Shown: positions 36,827 through 45,104 of the stretch, one piece after another | How positions within the stretch are numbered: the stretch's first letter is position 1 | How the letters are laid out: each line of letters starts with the position of its first letter | Source of the DNA: Pseudanabaena galeata CCNP1313 | GTDB taxonomy: Bacteria > Cyanobacteriota > Cyanobacteriia > Pseudanabaenales > Pseudanabaenaceae | Length of the DNA: 64,000 nt | Direction: 5' to 3' | Assembly: GCF_029910235.1 (NCBI RefSeq) | Contig: NZ_CP112874.1 | Coordinates: 434,001-498,000, forward strand | Notes under the pieces: model-generated | Database searches by the model: none | What the model saw: the letters and a program-made list of their open reading frames with translations, nothing else | Told to the model about the DNA's origin: nothing | Made by a program: the position numbers and the translations under genes

Positions 36827-36863
36827 AGAGTAATACCCCGCACGGAGTGCGGGGTATTACTCT
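36827..36863. terminator. Bidirectional hairpin between convergent genes
   Basis: 17-nt perfect arms AGAGTAATACCCCGCAC around GGA. It overlaps the last two bases of the ComFB stop and follows the DUF928 stop by 2 nt. No U-run, so termination is inferred from position. Confidence 0.65.
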
Positions 36864-37920
36864 ATGTAGCGTATGGATAGTTATGATCGCTGCGTTTACG
36901 CCATTCCATTTCATTGTTAACAACTTTATATAGACATTCCTCAACGATAAATGGTGCATTACGCCAATTAATATCATCACGTTGCAAAATCCAACTCACT
37001 TGCTCAAGGGACTCTTCCAGTTCTGCTTCAAAACGAGCCAAAGGTAGAGGAATTTTTTCTAAATTTGGAGATTCTACACATACAGCGATCGCCTCTTTGA
37101 GGACAGCCACAACTTCTTTGCCATAAACTTCGCGCGCTCTTAGTCTCAGTGATTTATAGCCTTTTTCTGAAGTTGCATACATTGGAGGTAATCGATTTAA
37201 TACATAGGCAGTAGCCTCTCCTAAATCGACGGTTTCAGCGATCGCAGGATGTAACTTCTGAATTTGGTGATAGGCAAGCGACAATACTAATTTTTCTAGT
37301 ACATTACTAAATTGATAATTGACATCCACCATGTAGGTTTGAAAATCTTTAGCCTTCTGCTCATCCCGATTAGGATTGATTGATGTTTGAACCTGTCTAC
37401 CTTTCCAAGAAATTTCAGGTGGTTTACGACCAAAAGCAGTTTCATCTCGACCAGCAGCATCGCGTTTACCTGTAACCATGTAGGTATTGCTAACGGCACT
37501 TTTAAGTTTGACTGTCATCAAGGCATTTTCTAGCGCCGTGGGAATATCTTTCCAAGAGGCATTTTCTGCGCCTAAAATTTGTTGGAGCGCAGCAAGCGAT
37601 CGCGCATGACTGGCTACTTCCTGTGATGGCAGAGGTCTTACATCTCTTAATGCGTCAGGTTTCACACTCACGAGCGCCCGACGCACTGCCGATTCAATTT
37701 GCGATCGCATTTCGGTGGCGGCTTTTTTGCGCTGCCTCAGCCATCCTAATTTCGATGTGGCATACATCGGTGGCAGGCGATTGAGCGCATAGGCTGCGAC
37801 TTCACTTAAATTAATCTGATCGCGTCGGTATTGCGGTAAGTGAGAGATTTGTAAATCAATTTCTGCAATTACCAGTTCCTCTATTGCATTTTTGCAACTT
37901 TGCATATCAAGCCGTCCCAA
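36862..37920 (-). CDS. Tandem ComFB-domain protein
   Basis: 352 residues containing two ComFB (late competence) domains: the first with AAYALNRLPPMYATSKLGWL (about 42-61), the second with TAYVLNRLPPMYATSEKGY (about 236-254). The N-terminal HLPQYRRDQINLSE segment is repeated as LHPAIAETVDLGE. Each repeat is about 95 residues and they are separated by a 90-residue basic linker. Single ComFB proteins of cyanobacteria have been reported to bind cyclic dinucleotides; a tandem protein could bind two ligands or mimic a dimer. The stand-alone location gives no partner. Confidence 0.78.
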   Translation of the reverse strand: MGRLDMQSCKNAIEELVIAEIDLQISHLPQYRRDQINLSEVAAYALNRLPPMYATSKLGWLRQRKKAATEMRSQIESAVRRALVSVKPDALRDVRPLPSQEVASHARSLAALQQILGAENASWKDIPTALENALMTVKLKSAVSNTYMVTGKRDAAGRDETAFGRKPPEISWKGRQVQTSINPNRDEQKAKDFQTYMVDVNYQFSNVLEKLVLSLAYHQIQKLHPAIAETVDLGEATAYVLNRLPPMYATSEKGYKSLRLRAREVYGKEVVAVLKEAIAVCVESPNLEKIPLPLARFEAELEESLEQVSWILQRDDINWRNAPFIVEECLYKVVNNEMEWRKRSDHNYPYAT

Positions 37921-38090
37921 ACCTAATATGAAATTGAAGTGTTTCTAAGGTTAAAAAATATTCAGTTTAGACTAATTGCAAATTTTTTGGGAATTGCAAA
38001 GAAATCAAAATTAAAATTATTTAGACATTATAGCAATTGACATAATACTTTCAAAAAAGTTCAAGTTCATAAATTTATATCTTTAACCCC

Positions 38091-38130
38091 AAGAAATTAG
38101 TGGCTCTTCGCGCCGCACCACTAATTCTTA
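38091..38130. repeat. Imperfect hairpin with T-run
   Basis: AAGAAATTAGTGG and CCACTAATTCTT pair around a GC-rich loop. It overlaps the TAA of the DUF3493 gene. Confidence 0.65.
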
Positions 38131-38376
38131 TTTTTTTTTGCTGCGATCAATACGATATAGCCAAATCATTAAAGCCAATACTCCAATTTGTAAAGCTAAG
38201 TTTCCTAGATTGGCTTCCAAATCTCCATTTCCAGCAATTAATCTCGCGAAAAAGATCACTGCTCCAATAAATCCCGATCCTGCAAAGGCTATATAAATAA
38301 ATACGCGGAGTCCACGATAGGGGGATTTAGCTTCACGTCTTAGGCGATCATACTGCTCAGAATTTAGTTTAGACAC
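38128..38376 (-). CDS. DUF3493 membrane protein
   Basis: 82 residues starting at GTG (MSKLNSEQYDRLRREAKSPY). RLRREAKSPYRGLRVFIYIA and GSGFIGAVIFFARLIAG match the DUF3493 (LPA1-like) family of cyanobacteria and chloroplasts. Two membrane helices (about 24-45 and 56-74) are followed by a basic KKK tail. Plant relatives affect photosystem II accumulation; that role here is extrapolation. It is 66 nt downstream of pgl. Confidence 0.72.
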   Translation of the reverse strand: MSKLNSEQYDRLRREAKSPYRGLRVFIYIAFAGSGFIGAVIFFARLIAGNGDLEANLGNLALQIGVLALMIWLYRIDRSKKK

Positions 38377-38404
38377 GTTTTTTATTTAGCAAAATATCTT
38401 AACA

Positions 38405-38449
38405 GCCAAATAATTGATGGTGGCGCAAAGCGCCACCATCAATTATTTG
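38405..38449. repeat. Hairpin providing the pgl stop codon
   Basis: 21-nt perfect arms CCAAATAATTGATGGTGGCGC around AAA. The TAA of pgl lies in the right arm. Confidence 0.82.
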
Positions 38450-39153
38450 GGTTTCATAGCTGTGCGATCGCATAGCCAAATAGTATTACCAGTAATCAGT
38501 CGTGATGGATATTGATTAACATCACCTTGAGGAGCTAACACCGCAGTTAAAGCTTTTGCCTTAGCTGCACCTTCGATCATGAAAATAATCTCTTTCGCTT
38601 GATTAATCAAAGGAACAGTCATCGTGATGCGCGGTTGACCATCTTTTTCGCCGACGGTTACAAGGCGATCGCCAACTTTGAGAGCCTTAGTATGTGGAAA
38701 TAGCGAGGCTGTATGTCCATCGTCCCCCATTCCCAACAAAATCAGATCGAATCGAGGAAATGCTCCTGCACTGACACCAAAAAACTCTTGAATATGCTGC
38801 TCATATTGGGCAGCGGCGATCGCAGGATCAGTAGCATCAGTTGGCACTGCATGAATATTTGACTCAGGAATAGCGACATGATTCAGCCATGCTTGACGAG
38901 TCATCCCCTCATTACTTTGCGGATCGCTAACAGGTACATAGCGCTCATCTCCCCAAAAAACATGTACCTTTGACCAGTCCCATTCTTTATTTGCTAAGAG
39001 TTCATACAAAACACGGGGTGTACTACCACCTGCAGCAACAATGGTAAAGCGTGCATCTTTAGAAATTGCTTCATCATAGGCAATCTGACACAATAGCAAT
39101 GCTCTTGAGGCAATTTCAGCGCGATCGTTCCAAATTTCTACCTGTCTAGCCAT
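38443..39153 (-). CDS. pgl: 6-phosphogluconolactonase
   Basis: 236 residues of the Pgl/DevB type: FTIVAAGGSTPRVLYELLA, the VHVFWGDERYVPVSDPQSNE signature, and LILLGMGDDGHTASLFPHTK. It hydrolyses 6-phosphogluconolactone in the oxidative pentose phosphate pathway, the main night-time NADPH source in cyanobacteria. Length is normal. zwf and opcA are not nearby. The last codon and stop come from the hairpin arm. Confidence 0.94.
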   Translation of the reverse strand: MARQVEIWNDRAEIASRALLLCQIAYDEAISKDARFTIVAAGGSTPRVLYELLANKEWDWSKVHVFWGDERYVPVSDPQSNEGMTRQAWLNHVAIPESNIHAVPTDATDPAIAAAQYEQHIQEFFGVSAGAFPRFDLILLGMGDDGHTASLFPHTKALKVGDRLVTVGEKDGQPRITMTVPLINQAKEIIFMIEGAAKAKALTAVLAPQGDVNQYPSRLITGNTIWLCDRTAMKPK

Positions 39154-39369
39154 AAAAAATACCTCTGTAGCAAAAAAATGGTGAGAATAAACTAATCATC
39201 AACTTATGATGCATTTTGTATATTTTTTGATCGATTTTAATCAATATTCATCGATCAATCTTAAGAGAGGTGTCTTTTATTTCATTTTGTGTGATTTTTG
39301 ACATTACTAACTAGTAAATGTATTAACCTATAAAATGTTAGAACAATATTAAGGTTAAAGGTAATCGTC

Positions 39370-39579
39370 ATGACACCTGCTATCATACGCCTCTTCTGGG
39401 ATTCAGTTAGCCAAGCACAGCCAAATCTACTCCTAAATCTTGATGATGATGGACTGATGAGCTGGTTGGTTGATCAAGTTCAGCAACGCTCATCGCTTGA
39501 CTCCCATCAACAAAATGATCTCAGCAACTACATCAGCAATCGTCTGCCTTTAATTCGAGAAATGGCTTATCAGAATTAG
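39370..39579 (+). CDS. Small conserved cyanobacterial protein
   Basis: 69 residues, acidic, soluble and helical, with the motif DDDGLMSWLVDQVQQR and a C-terminal LSNYISNRLPLIREMA helix. The form is typical of small conserved cyanobacterial proteins of unknown function. A TAAAGGTAAT stretch upstream can act as weak ribosome-binding site. It is divergent from pgl, with a 216-bp AT-rich spacer. Confidence 0.55.
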   Translation: MTPAIIRLFWDSVSQAQPNLLLNLDDDGLMSWLVDQVQQRSSLDSHQQNDLSNYISNRLPLIREMAYQN

Positions 39580-39898
39580 TTCGCTTGAAGACGAGTCATT
39601 GTGATTTCGTTTAATTATAAGGTTTTTAAGATATTAATTTTTTATTCTGTTTTTTGAGTTCGGTTTAAGTGTATTCACTTTTCAAGTACTACTTTTTGAT
39701 TAGTGAGAGTTTAACTATATATTTACGGGTATTTAGGGATATTTAGGGGTATTTAGGGTATTTTTCTGAAGGGGGGCATCTCAGATTTCTGACAGTACCA
39801 TCCGCCAAAATGTTAGGATACTTGCCTGAGCTATGCGATCGCTGATTTCATTGCTCTACAAACTATTCACAGTTATTTCTAGCAATTATTTCTAGCGT
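39580..39898. other. Upstream region of asnS with tandem repeats
   Basis: No gene. It contains TATTTAGGG-type repeats at 39725-39765 and probably the asnS promoter; boxes cannot be assigned. Confidence 0.5.
39725..39765. repeat. Short tandem repeat GGGTATTTA
   Basis: About four degenerate 9-11-bp units: GGGTATTTA, GGGATATTTA, GGGGTATTTA, GGGTATTT. It lies 130-170 bp upstream of asnS. Confidence 0.75.
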
Positions 39899-41299
39899 AT
39901 GTCATCTGCAAGAATCATCGATTTATTACGTAGCGGTCTAACTAGTCAGTCCTATATTGTTCGTGGTTGGGTACGGACAAAGCGTGAAGGGAAGGGAATT
40001 ACTTTCTTAGAACTAAATGATGGTTCATCGCTACAGGGAATTCAAATAGTTTTGCCGCAAACGATTGATGACTATGCAACTCTAATTAAGCAAATCACTA
40101 CAGGTACGTCGATTGAGGTGACTGGGACTTTAGTTGAGTCCATGGGCAAAGGACAAAGGGTGGAAATGCAAGCTACAGCGATCGCTGTTTTTGGTGTTGC
40201 CGATCCTGAGACTTATCCTTTGCAAAAAAAACGTCACTCGATCGAATTTCTTCGCACGATCGCGCATTTGCGTCCCCGTACAAATATGTTTGGGGCTGTA
40301 TTTCGCGTGAGAAATGCTTGTGCCTTTGCAATTCACAAATTTTTTCAAGAACGGGGGTTTTTATGGGTACATACACCAATTGTCACTGCTAGCGATTGTG
40401 AAGGTGCGGGCGAGATGTTTGGGGTCACCACATTTGACCTAAATAAAGTAGCGGCGGCGGGTAAGCCTGTTGATTTTACCCAAGATTTTTTTGGAAAGCC
40501 AGCTTTTTTGACAGTCAGTGGTCAACTAGAAGCCGAAATCATGGCAACCGCCTTTTCTAACGTCTATACTTTTGGTCCTACTTTTCGCGCTGAGAACTCA
40601 AATACTTCCCGCCACCTTGCTGAGTTTTGGATGATTGAGCCAGAGGTCGCTTTTTGCGATCTCGAAGGTGATGCGGATCTAGCCGAAGATTTTCTCAAAT
40701 ATATTTTCAATTATGTTTTGGAAACTTGCCCAGAAGATATGGAGTTTTTCCAAGAACGGGTAAATGATCAAGTAATGACCAATGCTCGCAAAATCATTGA
40801 TCAAAAATTTGAGCGAATTACCTATACAGAGGCGATCGCCATTCTCGAAAAATGTAGTAAAACCTTTGAGTTTCCCGTTTCGTGGGGATTAGATCTGCAA
40901 TCGGAACATGAGCGCTTTTTAGCCGAAGAACATTTTCAAAAGCCCGTGATTGTCATGGATTATCCACTGGGAATCAAAGCATTTTATATGCGGGTGAATG
41001 AAGATACCGCCAGCGATCGCCAAACTGTAAGAGCTATGGATATTCTCGCTCCGGGAGTTGGAGAAATTATCGGCGGTTCGCAGCGTGAAGAACGCCTTGA
41101 TGTACTGGAAGCCAGAATTCGCAGTGTTGGTCTAAATCCTGAAGATTATTGGTGGTATTTAGATTTACGTCGTTATGGCACTGTGCCTCATGCTGGTTTT
41201 GGGCTTGGCTTTGAGCGTCTAGTGCAGTTCATTACAGGCATGGGAAATATTCGAGATGTAATTCCCTTTCCTCGATTTCCTCAAAGTGCAGAGTTTTAG
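39899..41299 (+). CDS. asnS: Asparaginyl-tRNA synthetase
   Basis: 466 residues, normal length. The OB-fold anticodon-binding domain (1-110) includes [20 protein letters not shown]. The class II catalytic core has motif 2 in [28 protein letters not shown], and motif 3 in [20 protein letters not shown]. The [12 protein letters not shown] segment and VPHAGFG favour Asn over Asp specificity. It charges tRNA-Asn, so direct Asn-tRNA formation is available. It converges with the guanine deaminase gene. Confidence 0.95.
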   Translation: MSSARIIDLLRSGLTSQSYIVRGWVRTKREGKGITFLELNDGSSLQGIQIVLPQTIDDYATLIKQITTGTSIEVTGTLVESMGKGQRVEMQATAIAVFGVADPETYPLQKKRHSIEFLRTIAHLRPRTNMFGAVFRVRNACAFAIHKFFQERGFLWVHTPIVTASDCEGAGEMFGVTTFDLNKVAAAGKPVDFTQDFFGKPAFLTVSGQLEAEIMATAFSNVYTFGPTFRAENSNTSRHLAEFWMIEPEVAFCDLEGDADLAEDFLKYIFNYVLETCPEDMEFFQERVNDQVMTNARKIIDQKFERITYTEAIAILEKCSKTFEFPVSWGLDLQSEHERFLAEEHFQKPVIVMDYPLGIKAFYMRVNEDTASDRQTVRAMDILAPGVGEIIGGSQREERLDVLEARIRSVGLNPEDYWWYLDLRRYGTVPHAGFGLGFERLVQFITGMGNIRDVIPFPRFPQSAEF

Positions 41300-41303
41300 G
41301 CAA

Positions 41304-41330
41304 CATAAAGGGCGCAACGCGCCCTTTATG
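41304..41330. terminator. Bidirectional hairpin between asnS and guaD
   Basis: 12-nt arms CATAAAGGGCGC around AAC, 4 nt after the asnS stop. The guaD TAA lies in the right arm. Confidence 0.7.
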
Positions 41331-42657
41331 CTTCGTGAGCTAATTTGCCCATGATGTAAGTCGCGGCGATCGCCCGATCGTCGCCCATAATGATCGTCGC
41401 AAATAGTTGATCGGAGATTTCGGCAAGTGTTGGGGCGATCGCTTCTGAAGATTGATTTCTTAACGCCATAATTGGTGTTGAGTGCAGATTTAGCACCACA
41501 AAATCAGCTTCTTTCCCAATTTCAAAATTACCTAATTTATCCTCAAGACATAACGCTCTTGCTCCCCCCAAAGTCGCTAAAAATAGTGCTTGAAACGCTG
41601 ATAATTTTTGCGATCGCAATTGAGCAACTTGATAAGCTGCACTAGCAGTTTTCAAAATTGAAAAACTAGTTCCTGCACCGACATCGGTTCCTAAGCCAAC
41701 TTTCACAGGAGTTTCTGAAGATTTAGCTTTCTCTAATTTGAATAGTCCGCTCCCCAAAAATAGATTAGAAGTTGGGCAAAAGGCGATCGCCGATTTTGCT
41801 TCTGATAATCTGGTAAATTCGCGATCGGTAAGTTGGACTCCATGAGCAAATACCGATCTTTCAGTGACTAAACCTGCTCGATCGTAGACATCTAGATAAC
41901 CATCGCTTTCAGGGAACTCAGCAACAACCGCTTCTACTTCTTTTACATTCTCTGAAAGATGCGTATGTAAATAAACATCAGGATATTCCTGCAAAAGTTT
42001 ACTGATATTAGTTAATTGTTCTGGGGTTGATGTCAGCGCAAATCTTGGGGTAACAGCATAAAGTAAGCGATCGCACTTATGCCACTTCTCAATTAACTGC
42101 TTAGTTTCTAGATACGAAGATAAGGCTGTATCTCTTAAAAACTCTGGAGCATTACGATCCATCATTACTTTGCCAGCAATCATCCGCAAATTACGACGCT
42201 GTGCTTCTTCAAAAAAAGCATCCGTTGATTGTGGGAATACTGCGGTAAATACCAAGGCAGTTGTAGTTCCATTTCGCAATAACTCATTGAGAAAAATAGA
42301 GGCAATCTCTAGGGCATAGTTGCGATCGGCAAACTTTCGCTCTGTCGGGAATGTATAGGTACTTAGCCATTCTAATAACTGCTCGCCATAGGAAGCAATC
42401 ATTTCTGTCTGTGGGAAATGAATATGCGTATCAATGAATCCTGAGACAATTAGGCGATCACGATACTCTGTAATTGGAAGATCTACATATTTAGCTTGCA
42501 GATCTTGGTAGTTACCTAAATCTTTGACTTTGCCATTTTCAACTATCAGCAAACCATCGGAAAAGTAGCGGATACAATCAGATTCTGGGGCATAGAATGG
42601 ATCAGCGATCGCATCTAGAAAGCTGGCTCGAAATCCTTTGATAGAGTGATGTTGCAT
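41326..42657 (-). CDS. guaD: Guanine deaminase
   Basis: 443 residues of the amidohydrolase superfamily. Metal ligands are in VSGFIDTHIHFPQTEMI, HTHLSENVKEV, VFAHGVQLTDRE and VGLGTDVGAGTSFS. The QTEMIASYGEQLLEWLSTYTF stretch is specific to guanine deaminases. It converts guanine to xanthine and ammonia for nitrogen salvage. It stands alone. Confidence 0.9.
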   Translation of the reverse strand: MQHHSIKGFRASFLDAIADPFYAPESDCIRYFSDGLLIVENGKVKDLGNYQDLQAKYVDLPITEYRDRLIVSGFIDTHIHFPQTEMIASYGEQLLEWLSTYTFPTERKFADRNYALEIASIFLNELLRNGTTTALVFTAVFPQSTDAFFEEAQRRNLRMIAGKVMMDRNAPEFLRDTALSSYLETKQLIEKWHKCDRLLYAVTPRFALTSTPEQLTNISKLLQEYPDVYLHTHLSENVKEVEAVVAEFPESDGYLDVYDRAGLVTERSVFAHGVQLTDREFTRLSEAKSAIAFCPTSNLFLGSGLFKLEKAKSSETPVKVGLGTDVGAGTSFSILKTASAAYQVAQLRSQKLSAFQALFLATLGGARALCLEDKLGNFEIGKEADFVVLNLHSTPIMALRNQSSEAIAPTLAEISDQLFATIIMGDDRAIAATYIMGKLAHEA

Positions 42658-42832
42658 AGTTAAGAAAATAGTGATCGATCAAAAAATACTTGTTTTAATG
42701 AAGTTATTTATAGTAGAACTATTTTTGGCATTTTTTGATCTTGACTGTAGTCGCCAAAAGTACAATACATCCCTAGAAAGTCCTTATAACATTCATAAAA
42801 TCAAGATATTGTTGTGAGTCTGCTTTATTTCA

Positions 42833-43456
42833 CTAATGGGCAAAAACATCCGCATATCCTAGTAAATCTAAATAAACAAGGGTAGGAATATGGGCAAAGC
42901 AGGCTTTCGCTAAATCATAGCGATTTTCTCGAATCAGCATATCAATTAGTTTTCGATAAACAGATAATAAATATCGAACGTCATTAGCTGCATACTGTAG
43001 TTGGGCTTCTGACAGAACTTGAACATTTCCCCAGTCTGATGATTGCGAAGTTTTATCTAGTTCAATCTTTTCAAGTTCGCGGACCAATTCCTTTAAACCA
43101 TGCTTGTCGGTATATGTCCTAGCCAGTTTGCTAGCAATTTTAGTGCAGAAAATTGGATGCGTGGCAATGCCGAGATGGGCTTCCAGCATCGCTACATCAA
43201 ACCTTGCAAAATGAAAGACCTTATTAACTTCAGGCGATTCAAACAAATACTTAAGGTTGGGCGCATCTTTGATACCCTGTGCAATTCTGACTAAACTTAC
43301 AGTTTCATCGTCATTACAAATTTGAATTAAACATAGGCGATCGCGTCTGGGAATCAATCCCATAGTTTCAGTATCAATGGCGATCGCCTCACAGCCAAGA
43401 TATTCTTGAAGAGTTTCAAAATCAATATCGTTATCAAAAATTTTAAAAGCAGGCAT
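42833..43456 (-). CDS. RNase D-type 3'-5' exonuclease
   Basis: 207 residues consisting of one DEDDy exonuclease domain: Exo I in IAIDTETMGLIPRRDRL, Exo II in NKVFHFARFDVAMLEAHLGI, and Exo III in LQYAANDVRYLLSVY with the catalytic Tyr and Asp. The HRDC domains of E. coli RNase D are missing, as in cyanobacterial forms. It is likely to trim structured RNA 3' ends. Single gene; no operon. Confidence 0.88.
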   Translation of the reverse strand: MPAFKIFDNDIDFETLQEYLGCEAIAIDTETMGLIPRRDRLCLIQICNDDETVSLVRIAQGIKDAPNLKYLFESPEVNKVFHFARFDVAMLEAHLGIATHPIFCTKIASKLARTYTDKHGLKELVRELEKIELDKTSQSSDWGNVQVLSEAQLQYAANDVRYLLSVYRKLIDMLIRENRYDLAKACFAHIPTLVYLDLLGYADVFAH

Positions 43457-43657
43457 CTTAATTTATCGGTTAGATTTCTCAAGTAATTTTAGGGTTTATA
43501 CAGACTTATGCAACCTATTTGTTAAACTTGGCAAAATTTGACAAATACTTTTACCCTGAAAATAGCGATCAAATAGTAAATCTTCAAGTAGCAACAACAT
43601 TTGGAGATTCTATAGCTTTGAAAAAGTTACGTAACCTCAGTTCGGGTTAATTTTAAA

Positions 43658-43694
43658 TTCTAGAGAGGTTTCGCGGCGCGAAACCTCTCTAGAA
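43658..43694. repeat. Hairpin TTCTAGAGAGGTTTCGC
   Basis: 17-nt perfect arms around GGC. It is immediately followed by the next hairpin. Confidence 0.82.
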
Positions 43695-43743
43695 ACCACA
43701 ACAGTAAAAGCCTTGCTTCGCGAGGCTTTTACTGTTGTGGTTT
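43693..43743. repeat. Hairpin AAACCACAACAGTAAAAGCC
   Basis: Arms of 24 nt with one mismatch around TTC, sharing two bases with the previous hairpin. Confidence 0.8.
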
Positions 43744-43760
43744 TTGCATTGCCATATTTA

Positions 43761-43852
43761 TATAGCGCTCCTAAATGATTTGTAAGATTTGGAGAGTTGT
43801 GAGAGTGCGCCCCTTCGGGGCGCACTCTCACAACCCATTTAGGATTGCTATA
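43761..43852. mobile_element. Family-B miniature element, copy 2 (92 bp, inverted)
   Basis: TATAGCGCTCCTAAATGATT at the left and CATTTAGGATTGCTATA at the right, with the GAGAGTGCGCCCC-TTC-GGGGCGCACTCTC hairpin. It is followed directly by TCGAACTGACGTT (43853-43865), a family-C terminus. Confidence 0.88.
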
Positions 43853-43882
43853 TCGAACTGACGTTACATTTACCAATAAATT

Positions 43883-43950
43883 AACGTCAGTTCGACGAAA
43901 GCGAAAAATGGGAAGAATCGCTAAGCGATTCTTCCCATTTTTCGCCAAAT
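43883..43950. mobile_element. Family-C element, half copy
   Basis: AACGTCAGTTCGA terminus, then a 45-bp perfect hairpin GCGAAAAATGGGAAGAATCG.... The second hairpin and other end present at 51302 and 53553 are missing. Confidence 0.8.
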
Positions 43951-43979
43951 GCGTAAGTAGCGCACCATAATTAAAACCT

Positions 43980-44032
43980 AAACCCAGAAAGCTGTCCCGC
44001 CCGCGTAGCGGGTGGGACAGCTTTCTGGGTTT
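43980..44032. repeat. 53-bp palindrome AAACCCAGAAAGCTGTCCCG
   Basis: 25-nt arms, one mismatch, around GTA. The same unit with flanking CACCATAATTAAA occurs at 53331-53370. Confidence 0.82.
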
Positions 44033-44296
44033 TTTAGCTTACTTATACCTAGCTACTTACCTTTAAAAATAAGCGTTTAGTACCATGACTCAAACATATG
44101 CAACTCAATATAATTCGTATGGAAGTAAGTTTCTCCTAAGTAGATTTTATTCAGTTAAGCATGTGGTCGTAAGTAAAAAAATCTCACAAGCTATAACGAA
44201 GACCTAGCGATCGTTATGTAGGCTAAGGGATTTTATCCCAACTTAAACCTAAGCTAATTGGTAATTTTCACTAAGTAGCTAGGCTTAAGTAATACC

Positions 44297-44329
44297 AAAT
44301 TAAGAAATGACGTAGCCATTTCTTAATTT
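44297..44329. repeat. Hairpin AAATTAAGAAATG
   Basis: 13-14-nt arms around an ACGTAG loop; preceded by AATACC as in other members of the GGTATT-ended family. Confidence 0.7.
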
Positions 44330-44351
44330 AAAAAACCTTACTGGATTTGGC

Positions 44352-44400
44352 TTATACCAATTCACAAAAGTGTGGGTCACACTTTTGTGAATTGGTATAA
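44352..44400. repeat. 49-bp perfect palindrome TTATACCAATTCACAAAAGT
   Basis: 23-nt arms around GGT. Related TTGGTATAA ends occur near 6038, 58470 and 63870. Confidence 0.83.
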
Positions 44401-44480
44401 GCCAGAAGCCTAGAAGATAGTTTTGTCCACTACGCGGGCAAAACTATCTCTGGTTTTGAGTCTTAATTAAGCTGAACTTA

Positions 44481-44563
44481 TATAGCGATTTTTAACCAAT
44501 CGAGGTACAACGGTTTGTTCCCCCGCCTTTGGCGGAGGCTTCACTAGACTGAAATGCTATATA
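44481..44563. mobile_element. Family-D element, degenerate copy
   Basis: TATAGCGATTTTTAACCAAT, then CCCCCGCC/GGCGGAGG core, then TTCACTAGACTGAAATGCTATA. Its terminal TATA is shared with the following family-B element. Confidence 0.75.
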
Positions 44564-44653
44564 TAGCAATCCTAAATAGGATGTGAGAGTGCGCCCCGAA
44601 GGGGCGTACTCTCACATCACTCAAAATCTTACAACTCATTTAGGAGCGCTATA
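44562..44653. mobile_element. Family-B miniature element, copy 3 (92 bp)
   Basis: TATAGCAATCCTAAATAGGA at the left, GCGCCCC-GAA-GGGGCG core, CATTTAGGAGCGCTATA at the right. Flanked on both sides by family-D elements with shared TA. Confidence 0.88.
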
Positions 44654-44746
44654 TAGCGGTTTTCAAGCAAGCGAGGTACAAAGTTTTGTTTCCCCGCCTT
44701 CGGCGGGGAAACAAAACCGTACTTCACCAGACTGATAAACGCTATA
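44652..44746. mobile_element. Family-D element (95 bp)
   Basis: TATAGCGGTTTTCAAGCAAG to GACTGATAAACGCTATA with a TTTCCCCGCC/GGCGGGGAAA hairpin. Nearly identical to 60457-60549. Confidence 0.85.
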
Positions 44747-44750
44747 TAGC

Positions 44751-44789
44751 ATTACTAAATGAAAATTACTAAATGAAAATTACTAAATA
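44751..44789. repeat. 14-bp tandem repeat, 2.8 copies
   Basis: Unit ATTACTAAATGAAA, perfect over two and most of a third unit, directly after the family-D element. Confidence 0.85.
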
Positions 44790-44963
44790 CTTACATAGCA
44801 ACTTTAATATATTGAATTCGACAAAGGAAATAAATCTCAACCATTGTAAACTCTAAACTTTTTAACCAATAGCTTCAATGACAAACGACTAGAAACCTGT
44901 CCAAAACAATAAGTTATTTGAAGGAAATAAGTTTAGATGAATTTTTTGTTGATTAGTATAATG

Positions 44964-45056
44964 TATGGCAGTCCTAAATAGTTGATGAATAAGCTTTACG
45001 TAACGATAAACCCAACCCTTAATTCATCAAACCATAAAAAGCTAAGAATTGCTATA
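44964..45056. mobile_element. Degenerate family-B-like element (93 bp)
   Basis: TATGGCAGTCCTAAATAGTT at the left and GAATTGCTATA at the right; the inner arms GATGAAT and ATTCATC still pair. It ends 48 nt before the 461-residue gene and may supply its upstream region. Confidence 0.6.
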
Positions 45057-45104
45057 GTCTGATCTAAAGTTCAATTTTTTACTCTTGTTCAAGCAAATAT
45101 TGAC

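Larger units (their letters stand above)
43457..45104. other. 1.65-kb repeat island
   Basis: No convincing gene. At least ten palindromes are packed here, among them two family-B copies, two family-D copies, a family-C half and several single hairpins, listed separately. Clean unique sequence lies only at about 44033-44290 and 44790-44960. Confidence 0.8.

Noticed and set aside
43653-43948. Minus-strand open frame of 103 codons
   Set aside because: It consists of translated hairpins (families B and C) and has no protein-like features.
44085-44207. Possible 40-codon gene starting MTQTYATQYNSYGSKFLLSR
   Set aside because: No ribosome-binding site, no recognisable family, and it lies in the repeat island. 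It could be a broken gene start, but support is too weak.
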